Shown: in pieces, positions 1 to 8,627 of the stretch
Position numbering within the stretch: position 1 is the stretch's first letter
Layout: each line of letters begins with the position of its first letter
Assembly: GCF_017643905.1 (NCBI RefSeq)
Contig: NZ_JAEPMO010000019.1
Span: forward strand, 1-38,004
Direction: 5' to 3'
DNA from: Marivita sp.
GTDB taxonomy: Bacteria; Pseudomonadota; Alphaproteobacteria; Rhodobacterales; Rhodobacteraceae
Length of the DNA: 38,004 bases
The notes under the pieces: generated by a model
Told to the model about the DNA's origin: nothing
What the model saw: the letters and a program-made list of their open reading frames with translations, nothing else
Databases searched by the model: none
Program-made: the position numbers and the translations under genes

Positions 1-1012
1 AGTGACGATCAACACCCAGACGCTTGCCGTCTTTGTCGAAGTTCATCTCGTTTGATTGCGCCCATTCCAGCCCCACCTCGATTCCTTCCCGGGGCAAAGG
101 CAAGCTGGCATCCTGGCGAACGGTAATTTTCGAACCGTCCGCGCTTTTTACGTGTACAAGCGTTTCTGCGCCGAGGGCCTCGCAATAGGTGACTCGTGCT
201 TTCAACGTTCCGGTGCCCGAGATCGTGATATGTTCCGGGCGGATGCCAATCTTGTTGCCCTCAGATCGACCCAGCAAAGTTCCCGGAATGAAATTTGTGG
301 GCGGCGATCCGATGAAACCCGCGACAAATTCGGTCGCCGGGTTGGCATAGACCTCGAGCGGCTTGCCGATCTGATCCGCCACGCCGCCGTTCATCACGAT
401 CATACGGTCGGCCATGGTCATCGCCTCGACCTGATCATGGGTCACGTAGAGTGCCGTCACGCCAAGTTCGCGTTGAAGCGCCCGGATCTCGAGCCGCATC
501 TGGACGCGCAGCTTGGCGTCGAGGTTGGAGAGCGGTTCATCGAACAGGAAAACCGCAGGCTTGCGGACGATGGCGCGCCCCATGGCCACACGTTGACGCT
601 GTCCGCCGGACAGTTCGCGCGGCTTGCGGTTCAGATAGGGCTCCAGCTGCAGCAACTTGGCGGCCTGCGCGACCCGATCGGCGATTTCGGACTTATCAAC
701 CTTCGTAATCTTGAGCCCGTAAGCCATGTTGTCGAAGACCGACATATGCGGGTAAAGCGCGTAGTTCTGAAACACCATGGCGATGTCGCGGGCCATCGGT
801 TCTTCTTCGTTGACGCGCCGCCCGCCGATCTGGACCTCGCCATCGGTGATGGTCTCAAGCCCCGCCACCATGCGCAGCAACGTGGATTTGCCACAGCCGG
901 ACGGCCCGACGATCACAATGAATTCGCCGTCTTCCACGTCGATGGACACTCCATGAATGACGTCGGTCTTGCCGAAGGATTTCTTTACGTTGTTGAGGGT
1001 CAGCGTTGCCAT
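1..1012 (-). CDS. ugpC: sn-glycerol-3-phosphate ABC transporter ATP-binding protein UgpC (C-terminus cut by window edge)
   Basis: This is the cytoplasmic ATPase of the UgpBAEC importer, which takes up sn-glycerol-3-phosphate and glycerophosphodiesters. The ATG at 1012-1010 lies four bases after the ugpE stop. Visible motifs are Walker [10 protein letters not shown] (residues 36-44), the Q-loop at Gln82, the signature LSGGQ (134-138), Walker B with LFDEP near residue 157 and the H-loop THD near 192. A C-terminal TOBE/MOI-type regulatory domain follows. The frame is open to base 2, and its last residues ([10 protein letters not shown]) match the usual end of the family, so probably only about ten residues and the stop are missing. 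It belongs to the MalK/UgpC group; the Ugp assignment rests on both sequence type and the ugpB-A-E-C order. Confidence 0.93.
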   Translation of the reverse strand, partial: MATLTLNNVKKSFGKTDVIHGVSIDVEDGEFIVIVGPSGCGKSTLLRMVAGLETITDGEVQIGGRRVNEEEPMARDIAMVFQNYALYPHMSVFDNMAYGLKITKVDKSEIADRVAQAAKLLQLEPYLNRKPRELSGGQRQRVAMGRAIVRKPAVFLFDEPLSNLDAKLRVQMRLEIRALQRELGVTALYVTHDQVEAMTMADRMIVMNGGVADQIGKPLEVYANPATEFVAGFIGSPPTNFIPGTLLGRSEGNKIGIRPEHITISGTGTLKARVTYCEALGAETLVHVKSADGSKITVRQDASLPLPREGIEVGLEWAQSNEMNFDKDGKRLGVDRH

Positions 1013-1016
1013 TTTC

Positions 1017-1871
1017 TTATTTCTCGCTTTCCACAAGCCCACGGATAAACAGTTTTTGCATGCCCACGACCACGATCACCGGCGGCACCATGGCAAGGAT
1101 TGACGTCGCCATGATCACTGGCCAGTCGGCAATGTCGTCCCCCGATGGGAACATCTGCTTGATCCCCATGACGATGGTATTCATCGACGGATCGGTGGTG
1201 ATCAGAAGCGGCCAAAGGTACTGGTTCCAGCCGTAGATAAACAGGATGACGAAGAGTGCGGCGATATTTGTCCGGCTCATCGGCAGCAGGATGTCGAAGA
1301 AGAAGCGCATCGGCCCTGCCCCGTCGACCCGCGCGGCCTCGGCCAGCTCATCCGGCACGGTCATGAAGAACTGACGGAACAGGAACGTTGCTGTTGCCGA
1401 TGCGATGAGCGGCAGGATCAGGCCCTGATAGCTGTTCAGCATGCCGAAATTCGCGATCACCTCGTAGGTCGGCACAATGCGCACTTCGACGGGCAGCATG
1501 AGGGTGAGGAAGATCAGCCAGAAGAACAGCTTTTTCCCCGGAAACTTGAAGTAGACGATCGCGAAGGCCGAGAGCAGCGAGATGGCGATCTTGCCGATGG
1601 CGATGCCGAGGGCCATGAACAGCGAATTGCCCAGCATCAGCGCCACCGGCGCGTTGATACCAGCTGTCAAAGCCTTGGAGTAATTTTTGAAGAACTGGTC
1701 CCCCGGCAGAAGCGGCATTGGGGGACGGACGATTTCGGGCTGGCTCACCGTCGAGGCGACAAAGGCCAGCCAGATCGGGAAGAAGATGAAGGCAACGCCA
1801 ATGATCAGACCCAGATGGGTCAGCCACAACCCGGCGCCGCGCTTTTCGACCATGCCAGTTTGCTCTGCCAT
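1017..1871 (-). CDS. ugpE: sn-glycerol-3-phosphate ABC transporter permease UgpE
   Basis: Inner-membrane permease subunit, 284 aa, close to the 281 aa of E. coli UgpE. The ATG at 1871-1869 shares one base with the TGA of ugpA (TGATG), so the two are translationally coupled. The protein begins [12 protein letters not shown] and has about six membrane segments. The EAA loop of the binding-protein-dependent permease family is visible as [14 protein letters not shown] followed by a FDILLP stretch. An in-frame upstream extension into ugpA is possible on paper but would overlap the whole 3' part of ugpA, so I chose the coupled ATG. The gene is followed after four bases by ugpC. Confidence 0.93.
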   Translation of the reverse strand: MAEQTGMVEKRGAGLWLTHLGLIIGVAFIFFPIWLAFVASTVSQPEIVRPPMPLLPGDQFFKNYSKALTAGINAPVALMLGNSLFMALGIAIGKIAISLLSAFAIVYFKFPGKKLFFWLIFLTLMLPVEVRIVPTYEVIANFGMLNSYQGLILPLIASATATFLFRQFFMTVPDELAEAARVDGAGPMRFFFDILLPMSRTNIAALFVILFIYGWNQYLWPLLITTDPSMNTIVMGIKQMFPSGDDIADWPVIMATSILAMVPPVIVVVGMQKLFIRGLVESEK

Positions 1872-2752
1872 CAGTAGTGCACCTTGCGTTCGATGTATTT
1901 GAACTGGATCACGGTCAGCAGTGACACGATCACCAGAAGGATCACGGACTGCGCCGCCGAGGACCCAAGGTCCTGTCCCACGAAGCCGTCGGAATAGACC
2001 TTGTAGACAAGGATTGTCGTCGCCTGTTGCGGGCCACCGCTTGTGATCGTGTGGATCACGCCAAAGGTTTCGAAGAAGGCGTAGATGATGTTCACGACCA
2101 GCAGGAAGAACGTGGTGGGTGACAAGAGCGGCCAGACGATGGTGCGGAAGCGCGTCCAGAAATGCGCGCCGTCGATGGCGGCGGCTTCGATCACCGAGCG
2201 CGGGATCGCCTGCAGGCCCGCGAGGAAGAACAGGAAGTTGTAGCTGATGCGACCCCATGCGCTGGCCACGACGACAAGGCCCATCGCCTCGCCTTCGTTC
2301 AGAACGTGGTTCCAATCATAGCCCAAGAGGCCGATATACCACGTCACCACGCCGACGCGGGTGTTGAACATAAAGAGCCAGAGCACGCCAGCGACGGCGG
2401 GAGCGACAGCATAGGGCCAGATGAGAAGCGTGCGATACGTGCCCGATCCCTTGATCAACCGATCCGCCAGAATGGCGAGATAGAGCGCGACCCCCATCGA
2501 CACGACCGTTACGAGGATTGAGAACACCGCTGTCGTGATGAAAGACGCTCGGTAGAACCGGTCGGACAGCAAGTATTCGAAATTGCCCAAGCCCACCCAC
2601 TGCATGGACAGACCGAACGGATCAGGGATGAAGAGCGATTGCCAGATCGCCTGCCCCGCCGGGTAGAAAAAGAAAATGGCGGTGATCAGAATCTGCGGCA
2701 GCACCAGCAGTAGCGGCGACCAGATCCCTTTGAACGTAACGCGCTTTTCCAT
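1871..2752 (-). CDS. ugpA: sn-glycerol-3-phosphate ABC transporter permease UgpA
   Basis: Inner-membrane permease, 293 aa from the ATG at 2752-2750 ([13 protein letters not shown]). A TTG three codons upstream is also in frame, but the ATG gives the usual family start. Six hydrophobic segments are visible, with an EAA loop ([17 protein letters not shown]) near residues 205-221. It pairs with UgpE to form the channel. It is preceded by a hairpin with four T residues, so expression relative to ugpB is probably reduced by partial termination or mRNA processing. No good Shine-Dalgarno sequence is visible, since the space before the start is taken by that hairpin. Confidence 0.93.
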   Translation of the reverse strand: MEKRVTFKGIWSPLLLVLPQILITAIFFFYPAGQAIWQSLFIPDPFGLSMQWVGLGNFEYLLSDRFYRASFITTAVFSILVTVVSMGVALYLAILADRLIKGSGTYRTLLIWPYAVAPAVAGVLWLFMFNTRVGVVTWYIGLLGYDWNHVLNEGEAMGLVVVASAWGRISYNFLFFLAGLQAIPRSVIEAAAIDGAHFWTRFRTIVWPLLSPTTFFLLVVNIIYAFFETFGVIHTITSGGPQQATTILVYKVYSDGFVGQDLGSSAAQSVILLVIVSLLTVIQFKYIERKVHY

Positions 2753-2763
2753 GTGGTCCAAAA

Positions 2764-2791
2764 CGGCTGCCCGCCAAGTCGGGGGCAGCCG
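2764..2791 (-). terminator. Intercistronic hairpin between ugpB and ugpA
   Basis: A perfect 9-bp inverted repeat, with arms CGGCTGCCC at 2764-2772 and GGGCAGCCG at 2783-2791 and a 10-base loop, is followed on the minus strand by TTTT at 2763-2760, directly before the ugpA start. It sits 15 bases after the ugpB stop. The short T run suggests an attenuating or transcript-stabilising hairpin that keeps binding protein in excess over permease, a pattern known for binding-protein operons. The role is inferred from structure only. Confidence 0.7.
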
Positions 2792-2806
2792 CTCCTTTAA
2801 TGCAAG

Positions 2807-4108
2807 TTACCGGGATGCCTGCTCGAAGCGACGCAGCAGCGCATTGCCCCGCTCAACAGCGCTGTCGAGCGCCGCCTGCGCGTCCTTGTCACCCGACCAC
2901 ACCGCTTCGAGCTCTTCGTCGATGATGGTGCGGATCTGGTCAAAGGATCCAAGGCGCAGACCCTTGGAGTTCGCTGTCGGCTCTTTCGCGGTCATCTGGA
3001 TCACCGCAATATCGGTGCCCGGATTGGCGTCGTAAAAGCCCTGTTCACGGGTCAGGTCTCCGGCTGCGTTCGTGATCGGCAGATAGCCGGTGTCCTGGTG
3101 CCACTTGGCCTGGATTTCCGGGCTGGAAAGGAAGTCGAGGAACGCAGCAACGCCCGCATATTCCTCGTCCGTCTGCCCCTCCATCACCCACAACGACGCT
3201 CCACCGATAATGGTGTTCTGCGGCTCACTGGCGACAGCAGTCCAATAAGGCAACGGACGCACTTCGAAATCGAACTGGGCCTCTGCCTTGATCCCGGCAT
3301 AGCCCGCCGAAGACTCGGTGAACAGTGCACATTCGCCAGCGCGGAAATTCGCACCGCCTTCGTTGCGACGACCGGCATAAATGAACTTGCCGTCCTTGGC
3401 CCATTCGCCCATCGCGCCGATATGCGCCACCTGCGCCGCACTGTTGAACGCAAGCTCGGTATCGGTGCCGTCAAAGCCGTTGGATTTGGTTGCAAACGGC
3501 ACATCGTGATAGGCCGAGAAGTTCTCGAGGTGAATCCAGCTCTGCCACGCGGTCGTCATCGGGCAGCTCACTCCCGCCTCTTTCAACTGGTCCAGAACGG
3601 TGCCGACCTGTTCCCAAGTCGAGAGATCAGTGTCGGGGTCGATGCCCGCTTCCTGCAGCTTGTTGCGGTTCACCCAAAGCACAGGCGTGGACGAGTTGTA
3701 GGGCAACGACAGCATGTCACCCTCCGGCGAAGTATAGTAGCCCTTGACCGAACCGATGTATTTCGACTGGTCGAAGCCGTCCCCCATCACCGCGTAGACC
3801 GGTTTGATAGCGCCCTTGGCCCCCATCATCGTGGCGGTGCCCACTTCGAAAACCATCAGGATGTCAGGCTGTTCGCCCGCGCGGAACGCCGCGATCCCGG
3901 CATTGAGCGTCTCGGAATAGTTACCCTTGTGTGTTGCGACGACAGTGTAATCGGACTGCGAGCTGTTGAAGCCTTCGACCTGCTCGGCCACCAGTTCGCC
4001 AAGGCGACCGGTGAAAGCATGCCAGAATTCGACTTCGGTCTGCGCCATCGCAGCCTGGGTCGATCCCAGAACAGCCGAGGCGGCGAGTATGCTGATCGTG
4101 TGTTTCAT
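2807..4108 (-). CDS. ugpB: sn-glycerol-3-phosphate ABC transporter periplasmic binding protein UgpB
   Basis: Periplasmic solute-binding protein, 433 aa (E. coli UgpB is 438 aa). The start at 4108-4106 is chosen because it begins a clear signal peptide (MKHTISILAASAVLG, cleavage near AMAQ-TEV) and has GAGGGAGA about 5-12 bases upstream. The mature N-terminus EVEFWHAFTGRLGELV is typical of UgpB, and the family 1 solute-binding fold is recognisable throughout. It is the first gene of ugpBAEC. Between it and the upstream HAD gene lies a long inverted repeat, so ugpB probably has its own promoter in 4109-4181, although I see no convincing -35/-10 pair there. Confidence 0.94.
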   Translation of the reverse strand: MKHTISILAASAVLGSTQAAMAQTEVEFWHAFTGRLGELVAEQVEGFNSSQSDYTVVATHKGNYSETLNAGIAAFRAGEQPDILMVFEVGTATMMGAKGAIKPVYAVMGDGFDQSKYIGSVKGYYTSPEGDMLSLPYNSSTPVLWVNRNKLQEAGIDPDTDLSTWEQVGTVLDQLKEAGVSCPMTTAWQSWIHLENFSAYHDVPFATKSNGFDGTDTELAFNSAAQVAHIGAMGEWAKDGKFIYAGRRNEGGANFRAGECALFTESSAGYAGIKAEAQFDFEVRPLPYWTAVASEPQNTIIGGASLWVMEGQTDEEYAGVAAFLDFLSSPEIQAKWHQDTGYLPITNAAGDLTREQGFYDANPGTDIAVIQMTAKEPTANSKGLRLGSFDQIRTIIDEELEAVWSGDKDAQAALDSAVERGNALLRRFEQASR

Positions 4109-4181
4109 GTGGTTCTCCCTCTGTGACTGAACGACCAGGACAGACAACCCATCCCGGTTTCGCGATTTGACATCGCGTTTG

Positions 4182-4223
4182 GTGGAGCGATCATGACAAA
4201 GGTTTCTGTCATGGTCGCTCCAC
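4182..4223 (-). terminator. Long inverted repeat at the 3' end of the HAD gene
   Basis: Arms at 4182-4198 and 4207-4223 pair over 17 bp with one mismatch around an 8-base loop. The right arm overlaps the last codons and stop of the HAD gene. On the minus strand no T tract follows, so it may be a Rho-assisted or processing hairpin, not a classical intrinsic terminator. A second small dyad (CGCGAT/ATCGCG, 4161-4166 and 4172-4177) lies just beyond it, upstream of ugpB, and could be an operator half-site pair. Confidence 0.55.
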
Positions 4224-5105
4224 TATGAAATCGGGGACGATACCGCTGGCCAAAACGGCCTTTTCTGCATCTTGCCCCGCAAAAAATCCGTAATCCGCAA
4301 CAAGTGCGGAGGCGATCCCGACAGTGCGCGCTCCAAGGATGTCGGTGTGCAGACTGTCACCAACCATCAGCACACGAGACCGATCTACATTTCCCAATCG
4401 TTTGAAGGCGAGATCGAAAATGTCAGGAAAGGGTTTGCCATAGAATTCCGGACTGATCCCGGTCCGGTCAGCAAGCCTGTGGGCGAAATGTCCCGGCTCG
4501 ACAGAAAATCCCGTTTCGCGCGGTGCGACAATATCCGGATTTCCGACAAGAACTGGACGTGGGTGCTTTCTGAGTGCGTTTTCCAAAAGCGCCTGCCGCT
4601 CTTCCGTCCATGCGGCGCTTCCAACAAGCAGGAAGCCCTCAACCGCGTCATAGGCCGCCGGGTCTTCTTCAAGATAGGTCAGGGTCAAATCTTCGAGGTC
4701 ACGCAAGCCTGTGCTCCGAGTGGCCATCAGTCCCCAATGCAGGTTCTTTCGACCATTCAGGCCCGCAAGCAGTGTGACGCGGCTGGTGATCACGTCCTCA
4801 GCCGCAAAGTCGTAGCCAAGTCGACTGTATTTCTCCATCAGCGCCGCATGTGGAAATCCGGCTGCATTGGAGACGACCAAAACGCGTTTGCCCGCCGCCT
4901 TGAGGTTCGCGATCCGCTCGGGCGTTCCAGGGATTGCCGCCTCTCCGATGTTAAGAACTCCAAAGGCGTCCAGTAAGAACACATCAAAGACATCGGCGAT
5001 ATCGGCAAGCGTTGCCACACGCTGGAAGCCTGCTGCCGACGGCCGAACCACCGGCAGCCGATTCCGCACGGATTCGTAAGCCTCGAAGGCGGTTTCGCTC
5101 GACAT
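4209..5105 (-). CDS. HAD-superfamily (class IIA-like) hydrolase
   Basis: Cytoplasmic HAD-superfamily protein, 298 aa. The N-terminal motif is DAFGVLNIG with the presumed nucleophile Asp46; motif II is in the region VLVVSNAAG, and the C-terminal metal motif is MVGDSLHTDI, as in NagD-like class IIA enzymes with a C2 cap between motifs II and III. The residue two after the nucleophile, normally an acid/base Asp in phosphatases, is Phe48 here. The ATG at 5105-5103 lies five bases after the second phnE stop, so it is the last gene of the phnD-C-E-E operon. A role in dephosphorylating the imported compound is inferred from position. With Phe48 the reaction may not be simple phosphatase chemistry. 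Confidence 0.8.
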   Translation of the reverse strand: MSSETAFEAYESVRNRLPVVRPSAAGFQRVATLADIADVFDVFLLDAFGVLNIGEAAIPGTPERIANLKAAGKRVLVVSNAAGFPHAALMEKYSRLGYDFAAEDVITSRVTLLAGLNGRKNLHWGLMATRSTGLRDLEDLTLTYLEEDPAAYDAVEGFLLVGSAAWTEERQALLENALRKHPRPVLVGNPDIVAPRETGFSVEPGHFAHRLADRTGISPEFYGKPFPDIFDLAFKRLGNVDRSRVLMVGDSLHTDILGARTVGIASALVADYGFFAGQDAEKAVLASGIVPDFIVERP

Positions 5106-5110
5106 CACCG

Positions 5111-5926
5111 TCAAATGATGGCCCCCCGGACTTTCGCCGACACCCATTCGCTGATGACAACTGCGGCAAGGATTACAAGGAGAATGAGACTGACTTGAGG
5201 CCAAGCGAGGACGTTCAGCGAGGACGAAAGCTGCAATCCGATACCGCCCGCACCAACAAGGCCCAATACCGTGGATTCCCGGATATTGATGTCCCAGCGG
5301 AACACCGCGATCCCTGCAAATGCCGGAAGGATCTGTGGAACGATACCATAGGCCATCACCTGCCAACGCGACGCGCCTGTTGCAGTTATGGCTTCGACCT
5401 GTGTGTGGTCGATCTCTTCGATGGCTTCATACAGCAGTTTTGCGCAGAACCCGATGGATCGGATCGCAATGGCGATCACCCCGGCAAAGACGCCGGGTCC
5501 GATGATTGCAATCAACAGCAAAGCCCAGATCAGGGAATTGATCGACCGGGTGGACACGATGATCAGCAGCGCAACGGGGCGGATGAAAAGAGCGGAAGGT
5601 GTTGTGTTGCGCGCGGCCAGGAATGCGACCGGAACGGCAAGGAACAAAGCGATGATCGTTCCCAATGTAGCAATGTTCAACGTGTCCCAGATCGGGCGAC
5701 CCAGTTGGGTGATGTATTCCCAGCGTGGTGGCGTGGCACGGGTCCAGATGTCATTGGCGATGCGTGGAGCGTCCCAGACGAAAAACCAAGTGGTCGATTC
5801 CGAGATGATCTGCCAACAAATGGCAAACACGAGAAGGCCCAGAAGCCAGCCAAACCAACGCACCAGCTTTTCGCGCAGCGTGTGCCGACGCCAGATCTGA
5901 GCACCGTCTTTTTCAAGCACCGGCAT
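5111..5926 (-). CDS. phnE: Phosphonate-type ABC transporter permease, second PhnE
   Basis: Inner-membrane permease of the PhnE family, 271 aa, with about six membrane segments. A permease signature with the family's GGIG ([12 protein letters not shown]) lies near residues 224-235, and the EAA-type stretch reads VEAITATGASRWQVM. Its ATG overlaps the TAA of the first phnE by one base. Two different PhnE proteins with one PhnC indicate a heterodimeric channel. The substrate cannot be read from the permease; members of this family carry phosphonates, phosphite or phosphate esters. Confidence 0.88.
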   Translation of the reverse strand: MPVLEKDGAQIWRRHTLREKLVRWFGWLLGLLVFAICWQIISESTTWFFVWDAPRIANDIWTRATPPRWEYITQLGRPIWDTLNIATLGTIIALFLAVPVAFLAARNTTPSALFIRPVALLIIVSTRSINSLIWALLLIAIIGPGVFAGVIAIAIRSIGFCAKLLYEAIEEIDHTQVEAITATGASRWQVMAYGIVPQILPAFAGIAVFRWDINIRESTVLGLVGAGGIGLQLSSSLNVLAWPQVSLILLVILAAVVISEWVSAKVRGAII

Positions 5927-6741
5927 TACTGCACCCTCGCCCTGATGACGCCCGACAGATACTCCAGCATCATGACGATCCCGATGATCAGGATGAGAAT
6001 TGCGGCAGCAGTGTCGTACTCGTATCGGTCAAAAGCGGTGTTCAACGTCGCGCCGATCCCTCCGGCACCCACGAGGCCAAGGATTGCACTTTCCCGGAAA
6101 TTGATGTCGACGCGGTAGATTGAAAGGCCGATTAATCGTGGCATGACCTGTGGTTGCACACCATAGTTGATCCACTGCATCCACTTGGCGCCCGACGCCC
6201 GGATGGCCTCGGCCTGTACCTTGTCCATGGATTCAATGTCCTCAGCCAAGAGCTTGGAAAGGAAGCCGATTGTTGCGAAAGACAGCGTCAGGAACCCGGC
6301 CAGTGGACCAAAGCCGAAGATCGCCACCAGAAGGATTGCGACAATGATTTCCTGAAGCGCACGGCTGATGGCCACGATGCCGCGACAGATCATGTAAACC
6401 GGCAGGGGCGCGATGTTGCGCGCAGCGCCCAGCCCGATCGGGATCGAGATAAGGATGCCCACCACAGAGGCTGCGACGGTCATCACGATGCTTTCCAGCA
6501 AACCGCCCCAGATGTCCCCGGCCCGGCTGATGAAATCGGGACGCGTGAACGCGAGAATGAATTGCCAACCGCGATCCAGGCCTTCATAGACCCGACCCCA
6601 ATCGACCTCGATGGTCATGAAGGCGGCGATCAGATAGGCAATGAAGCCGAAGATCAGGCTCCACCGTAGTACGGGGTTTGTGACAAAATGCGGCTTGCGC
6701 CACTTTCTGCCCAGCATGTCGTCCAGTTCACGGTGACTCAT
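5926..6741 (-). CDS. phnE: Phosphonate-type ABC transporter permease, first PhnE
   Basis: Inner-membrane permease, 271 aa, paralogous to the next gene. It has the same [12 protein letters not shown] element near residues 225-236 and the EAA-type stretch [15 protein letters not shown]. The start at 6741 overlaps the phnC stop as ATGA, so translation is coupled. An N-terminal cytoplasmic tail ([14 protein letters not shown]) precedes the first membrane segment near residue 28. It acts with PhnC, PhnD and the second PhnE. Confidence 0.88.
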   Translation of the reverse strand: MSHRELDDMLGRKWRKPHFVTNPVLRWSLIFGFIAYLIAAFMTIEVDWGRVYEGLDRGWQFILAFTRPDFISRAGDIWGGLLESIVMTVAASVVGILISIPIGLGAARNIAPLPVYMICRGIVAISRALQEIIVAILLVAIFGFGPLAGFLTLSFATIGFLSKLLAEDIESMDKVQAEAIRASGAKWMQWINYGVQPQVMPRLIGLSIYRVDINFRESAILGLVGAGGIGATLNTAFDRYEYDTAAAILILIIGIVMMLEYLSGVIRARVQ

Positions 6742-7532
6742 TGTGCGGCCTCGACGTCTTCATCGTCATCGACTGCTTCGATGGTCGCTTCCCAATCTTC
6801 TTCGCCGTAAATCTCGGTCAGCTTTTCGGGCGTCAAAGCCACAGGCACGCCATCGAAGACGATCTCACCAAAGCGCAGACCTACGATGCGCGGTACGAAC
6901 ATCTGCGCCAGCGCTACATCGTGAATATTGATGATCGCCGCCAGTCCGCGTTCCCGGCAGAGTTCCGTGATCAACCGCATGATCTGACGGCTGGTCTTTG
7001 GATCAAGCGATGCCGTGGGTTCATCGACCAGCAAAAGCTTCGGGTTCTGAATGAGAGCCCTGCAAATCCCGACACGCTGACGCTGCCCGCCAGACAATTC
7101 GTCGGCACGTTTGTCGGCCATATGCAAAAGACCGACCCTGTCCAACAAACGGAATGCCTCGTCGACATCGCTTTGCGGGTAGCGCCGCAGGAAACTGCGC
7201 CAGAAACCGACATAGCCCAAACGCCCGGACAGCACGTTTTCCATCACGGTCAGGCGTTCGACCAGCGCGTATTCCTGAAAGATCATTCCCATTTCGCGTC
7301 GCGCCCGCCGCAACGCACCCGGTCCAAGTTTGGTAAGGTCCGTGTCGTCCAGCATCACAGCCCCGCTGGTGGGTTCAACCAACCTGTTGATACAGCGGAT
7401 CATAGTGGACTTGCCCGCACCGGACGGCCCGATAAGAGCCAGAACCTGACCTTTGGGGACTTCGAGATCAATGGCTTTCAGTGCCTGATCACCGGTCTTG
7501 TATGTTTTTGTAAGTTTTTGAAGACGCAGCAT
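6738..7532 (-). CDS. phnC: Phosphonate-type ABC transporter ATP-binding protein PhnC
   Basis: Cytoplasmic ATPase, 264 aa from the ATG at 7532-7530 ([14 protein letters not shown]), with AGGGG about 10 bases upstream. Longer in-frame starts exist but add no conserved sequence. Walker [10 protein letters not shown] lies near residue 34, the signature [10 protein letters not shown] near residue 143, Walker [13 protein letters not shown] near residue 163, and a closing [10 protein letters not shown]-loop near residue 197. The family match is to PhnC, with an acidic C-terminal tail ([11 protein letters not shown]). It lies 66 bases after phnD. Confidence 0.9.
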   Translation of the reverse strand: MLRLQKLTKTYKTGDQALKAIDLEVPKGQVLALIGPSGAGKSTMIRCINRLVEPTSGAVMLDDTDLTKLGPGALRRARREMGMIFQEYALVERLTVMENVLSGRLGYVGFWRSFLRRYPQSDVDEAFRLLDRVGLLHMADKRADELSGGQRQRVGICRALIQNPKLLLVDEPTASLDPKTSRQIMRLITELCRERGLAAIINIHDVALAQMFVPRIVGLRFGEIVFDGVPVALTPEKLTEIYGEEDWEATIEAVDDDEDVEAAQ

Positions 7533-7598
7533 AAGAAGGCCCCTAACGCGGCAATGTGACAGGCCCATGACGGGCCTGTCTTTCGTAGAGAATTTGGA

Positions 7599-8573
7599 TT
7601 ACTCGCAGGCGTACGAAACGCCATTGGCCGCGTCGATCTTGCGGATCACGTCCCAGAATTCCTTGTAGGTCATGGGCAGGAACTGACCTTCGTTCGACTT
7701 CTCGAACTCGGCCTTGAGCGTTGTGCCTTCCCATTCGAAATTGAAGAACGCGTTCTTGATCTTCTCTTTCAACTCGGGTGTCAGGTTATGCGCGGTGCCG
7801 AAACCGGTCGTCGGAAAAGTCTGGGATTTGTAGATCGAAGTCACCTGATCGGGCGAAATGACGTCGCGTTCGATCATCCGGCTCATCACTGAATTGGCGA
7901 TTGCAGCAGCGGGGTAATCCTTGTTGGCAACACCGAGGATCGAGTTGTCATGCTTGCCCGAAAAAACAGGCTCGAAATCCTTTTCCGCTTCGAGGCCAAA
8001 CTCGGCCTTCAAGATCGCAGACGGCGCTTTGAAACCAGAGTTCGATGTAGGCGACGTGAACGCAAGCTGCTTGCCCTTGATGTCGGCGGGAGACGTGATG
8101 CCAGAGCCGGGATAGGTGATGATCTCCATCTCATAGCCGAAATTGCCGTCTTCCGACGCCATGATGGTGAACGGATTGAACCCTGCGCAGTTCACCGCAA
8201 GAGGGTTGGACCCGGTGTTGAAACCAGCGATGTGCAGACGACCAGAGCGCATTGCCTCGATCTGGGCGGCGTTATTCTGAACGGGGAAAAAAACGACCGA
8301 TTTGCCGGTTTCTTTTTCCAGATGGGTCAGGAAATCCGACCATGCTTCTTTGTAAACCGCCGGATCTTCGACAGGGGTGTACGCAAAAATGAGCGTATCC
8401 GGGTCTACGAGATCTGCTGGATCGGTTGGCGTATCCGCCAGAAGATCGCCGTCAACGTCGCAGAAGCGCTCGTCCAGATCGCCGCGCGGGCAGTCTTGTG
8501 CGGACGCGGTTGTGCCAAACGACATCAACGCGATAGCAGATGCCCCCAACAACAGTTTGATGTCCAGTTTCAT
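7599..8573 (-). CDS. phnD: Phosphonate/phosphite-type ABC transporter periplasmic binding protein PhnD
   Basis: Periplasmic binding protein of the PhnD/PtxB family, 324 aa. A signal peptide (MKLDIKLLLGASAIALMS, cleavage near ASAQ-D) is clear, and GGGAGGAAAG stands before the ATG. After the signal comes a short segment with two cysteines and an Asp-rich stretch (DVDGDLLADTP, about residues 38-48) before the core begins (FAYTPVEDPAVY). This segment is not part of the E. coli PhnD core. Core motifs include AFTSPTSNSGFKAP and FSGKHDNSILGV, where PhnD proteins bind the phosph(on)ate oxygens through Ser/Thr side chains. The ligand is unknown. A cysteine also lies near the C-terminus (SYACE). Confidence 0.87.
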   Translation of the reverse strand: MKLDIKLLLGASAIALMSFGTTASAQDCPRGDLDERFCDVDGDLLADTPTDPADLVDPDTLIFAYTPVEDPAVYKEAWSDFLTHLEKETGKSVVFFPVQNNAAQIEAMRSGRLHIAGFNTGSNPLAVNCAGFNPFTIMASEDGNFGYEMEIITYPGSGITSPADIKGKQLAFTSPTSNSGFKAPSAILKAEFGLEAEKDFEPVFSGKHDNSILGVANKDYPAAAIANSVMSRMIERDVISPDQVTSIYKSQTFPTTGFGTAHNLTPELKEKIKNAFFNFEWEGTTLKAEFEKSNEGQFLPMTYKEFWDVIRKIDAANGVSYACE

Positions 8574-8627
8574 ATGTCTTTCCTCCCATTGATACGGCGT
8601 TTTTCGCCGCTTTGTGTTGCCTTCAAA

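Noticed and set aside
1872-2315. N-terminal extension of UgpE into the ugpA region.
   Set aside because: It overlaps the conserved 3' half of ugpA in another frame; the coupled ATG at 1871 gives the family length.
3098-4126. Plus-strand open frame (342 codons) antisense to ugpB.
   Set aside because: Antisense shadow of a well-matched gene, with no ribosome binding site and no recognisable domain.
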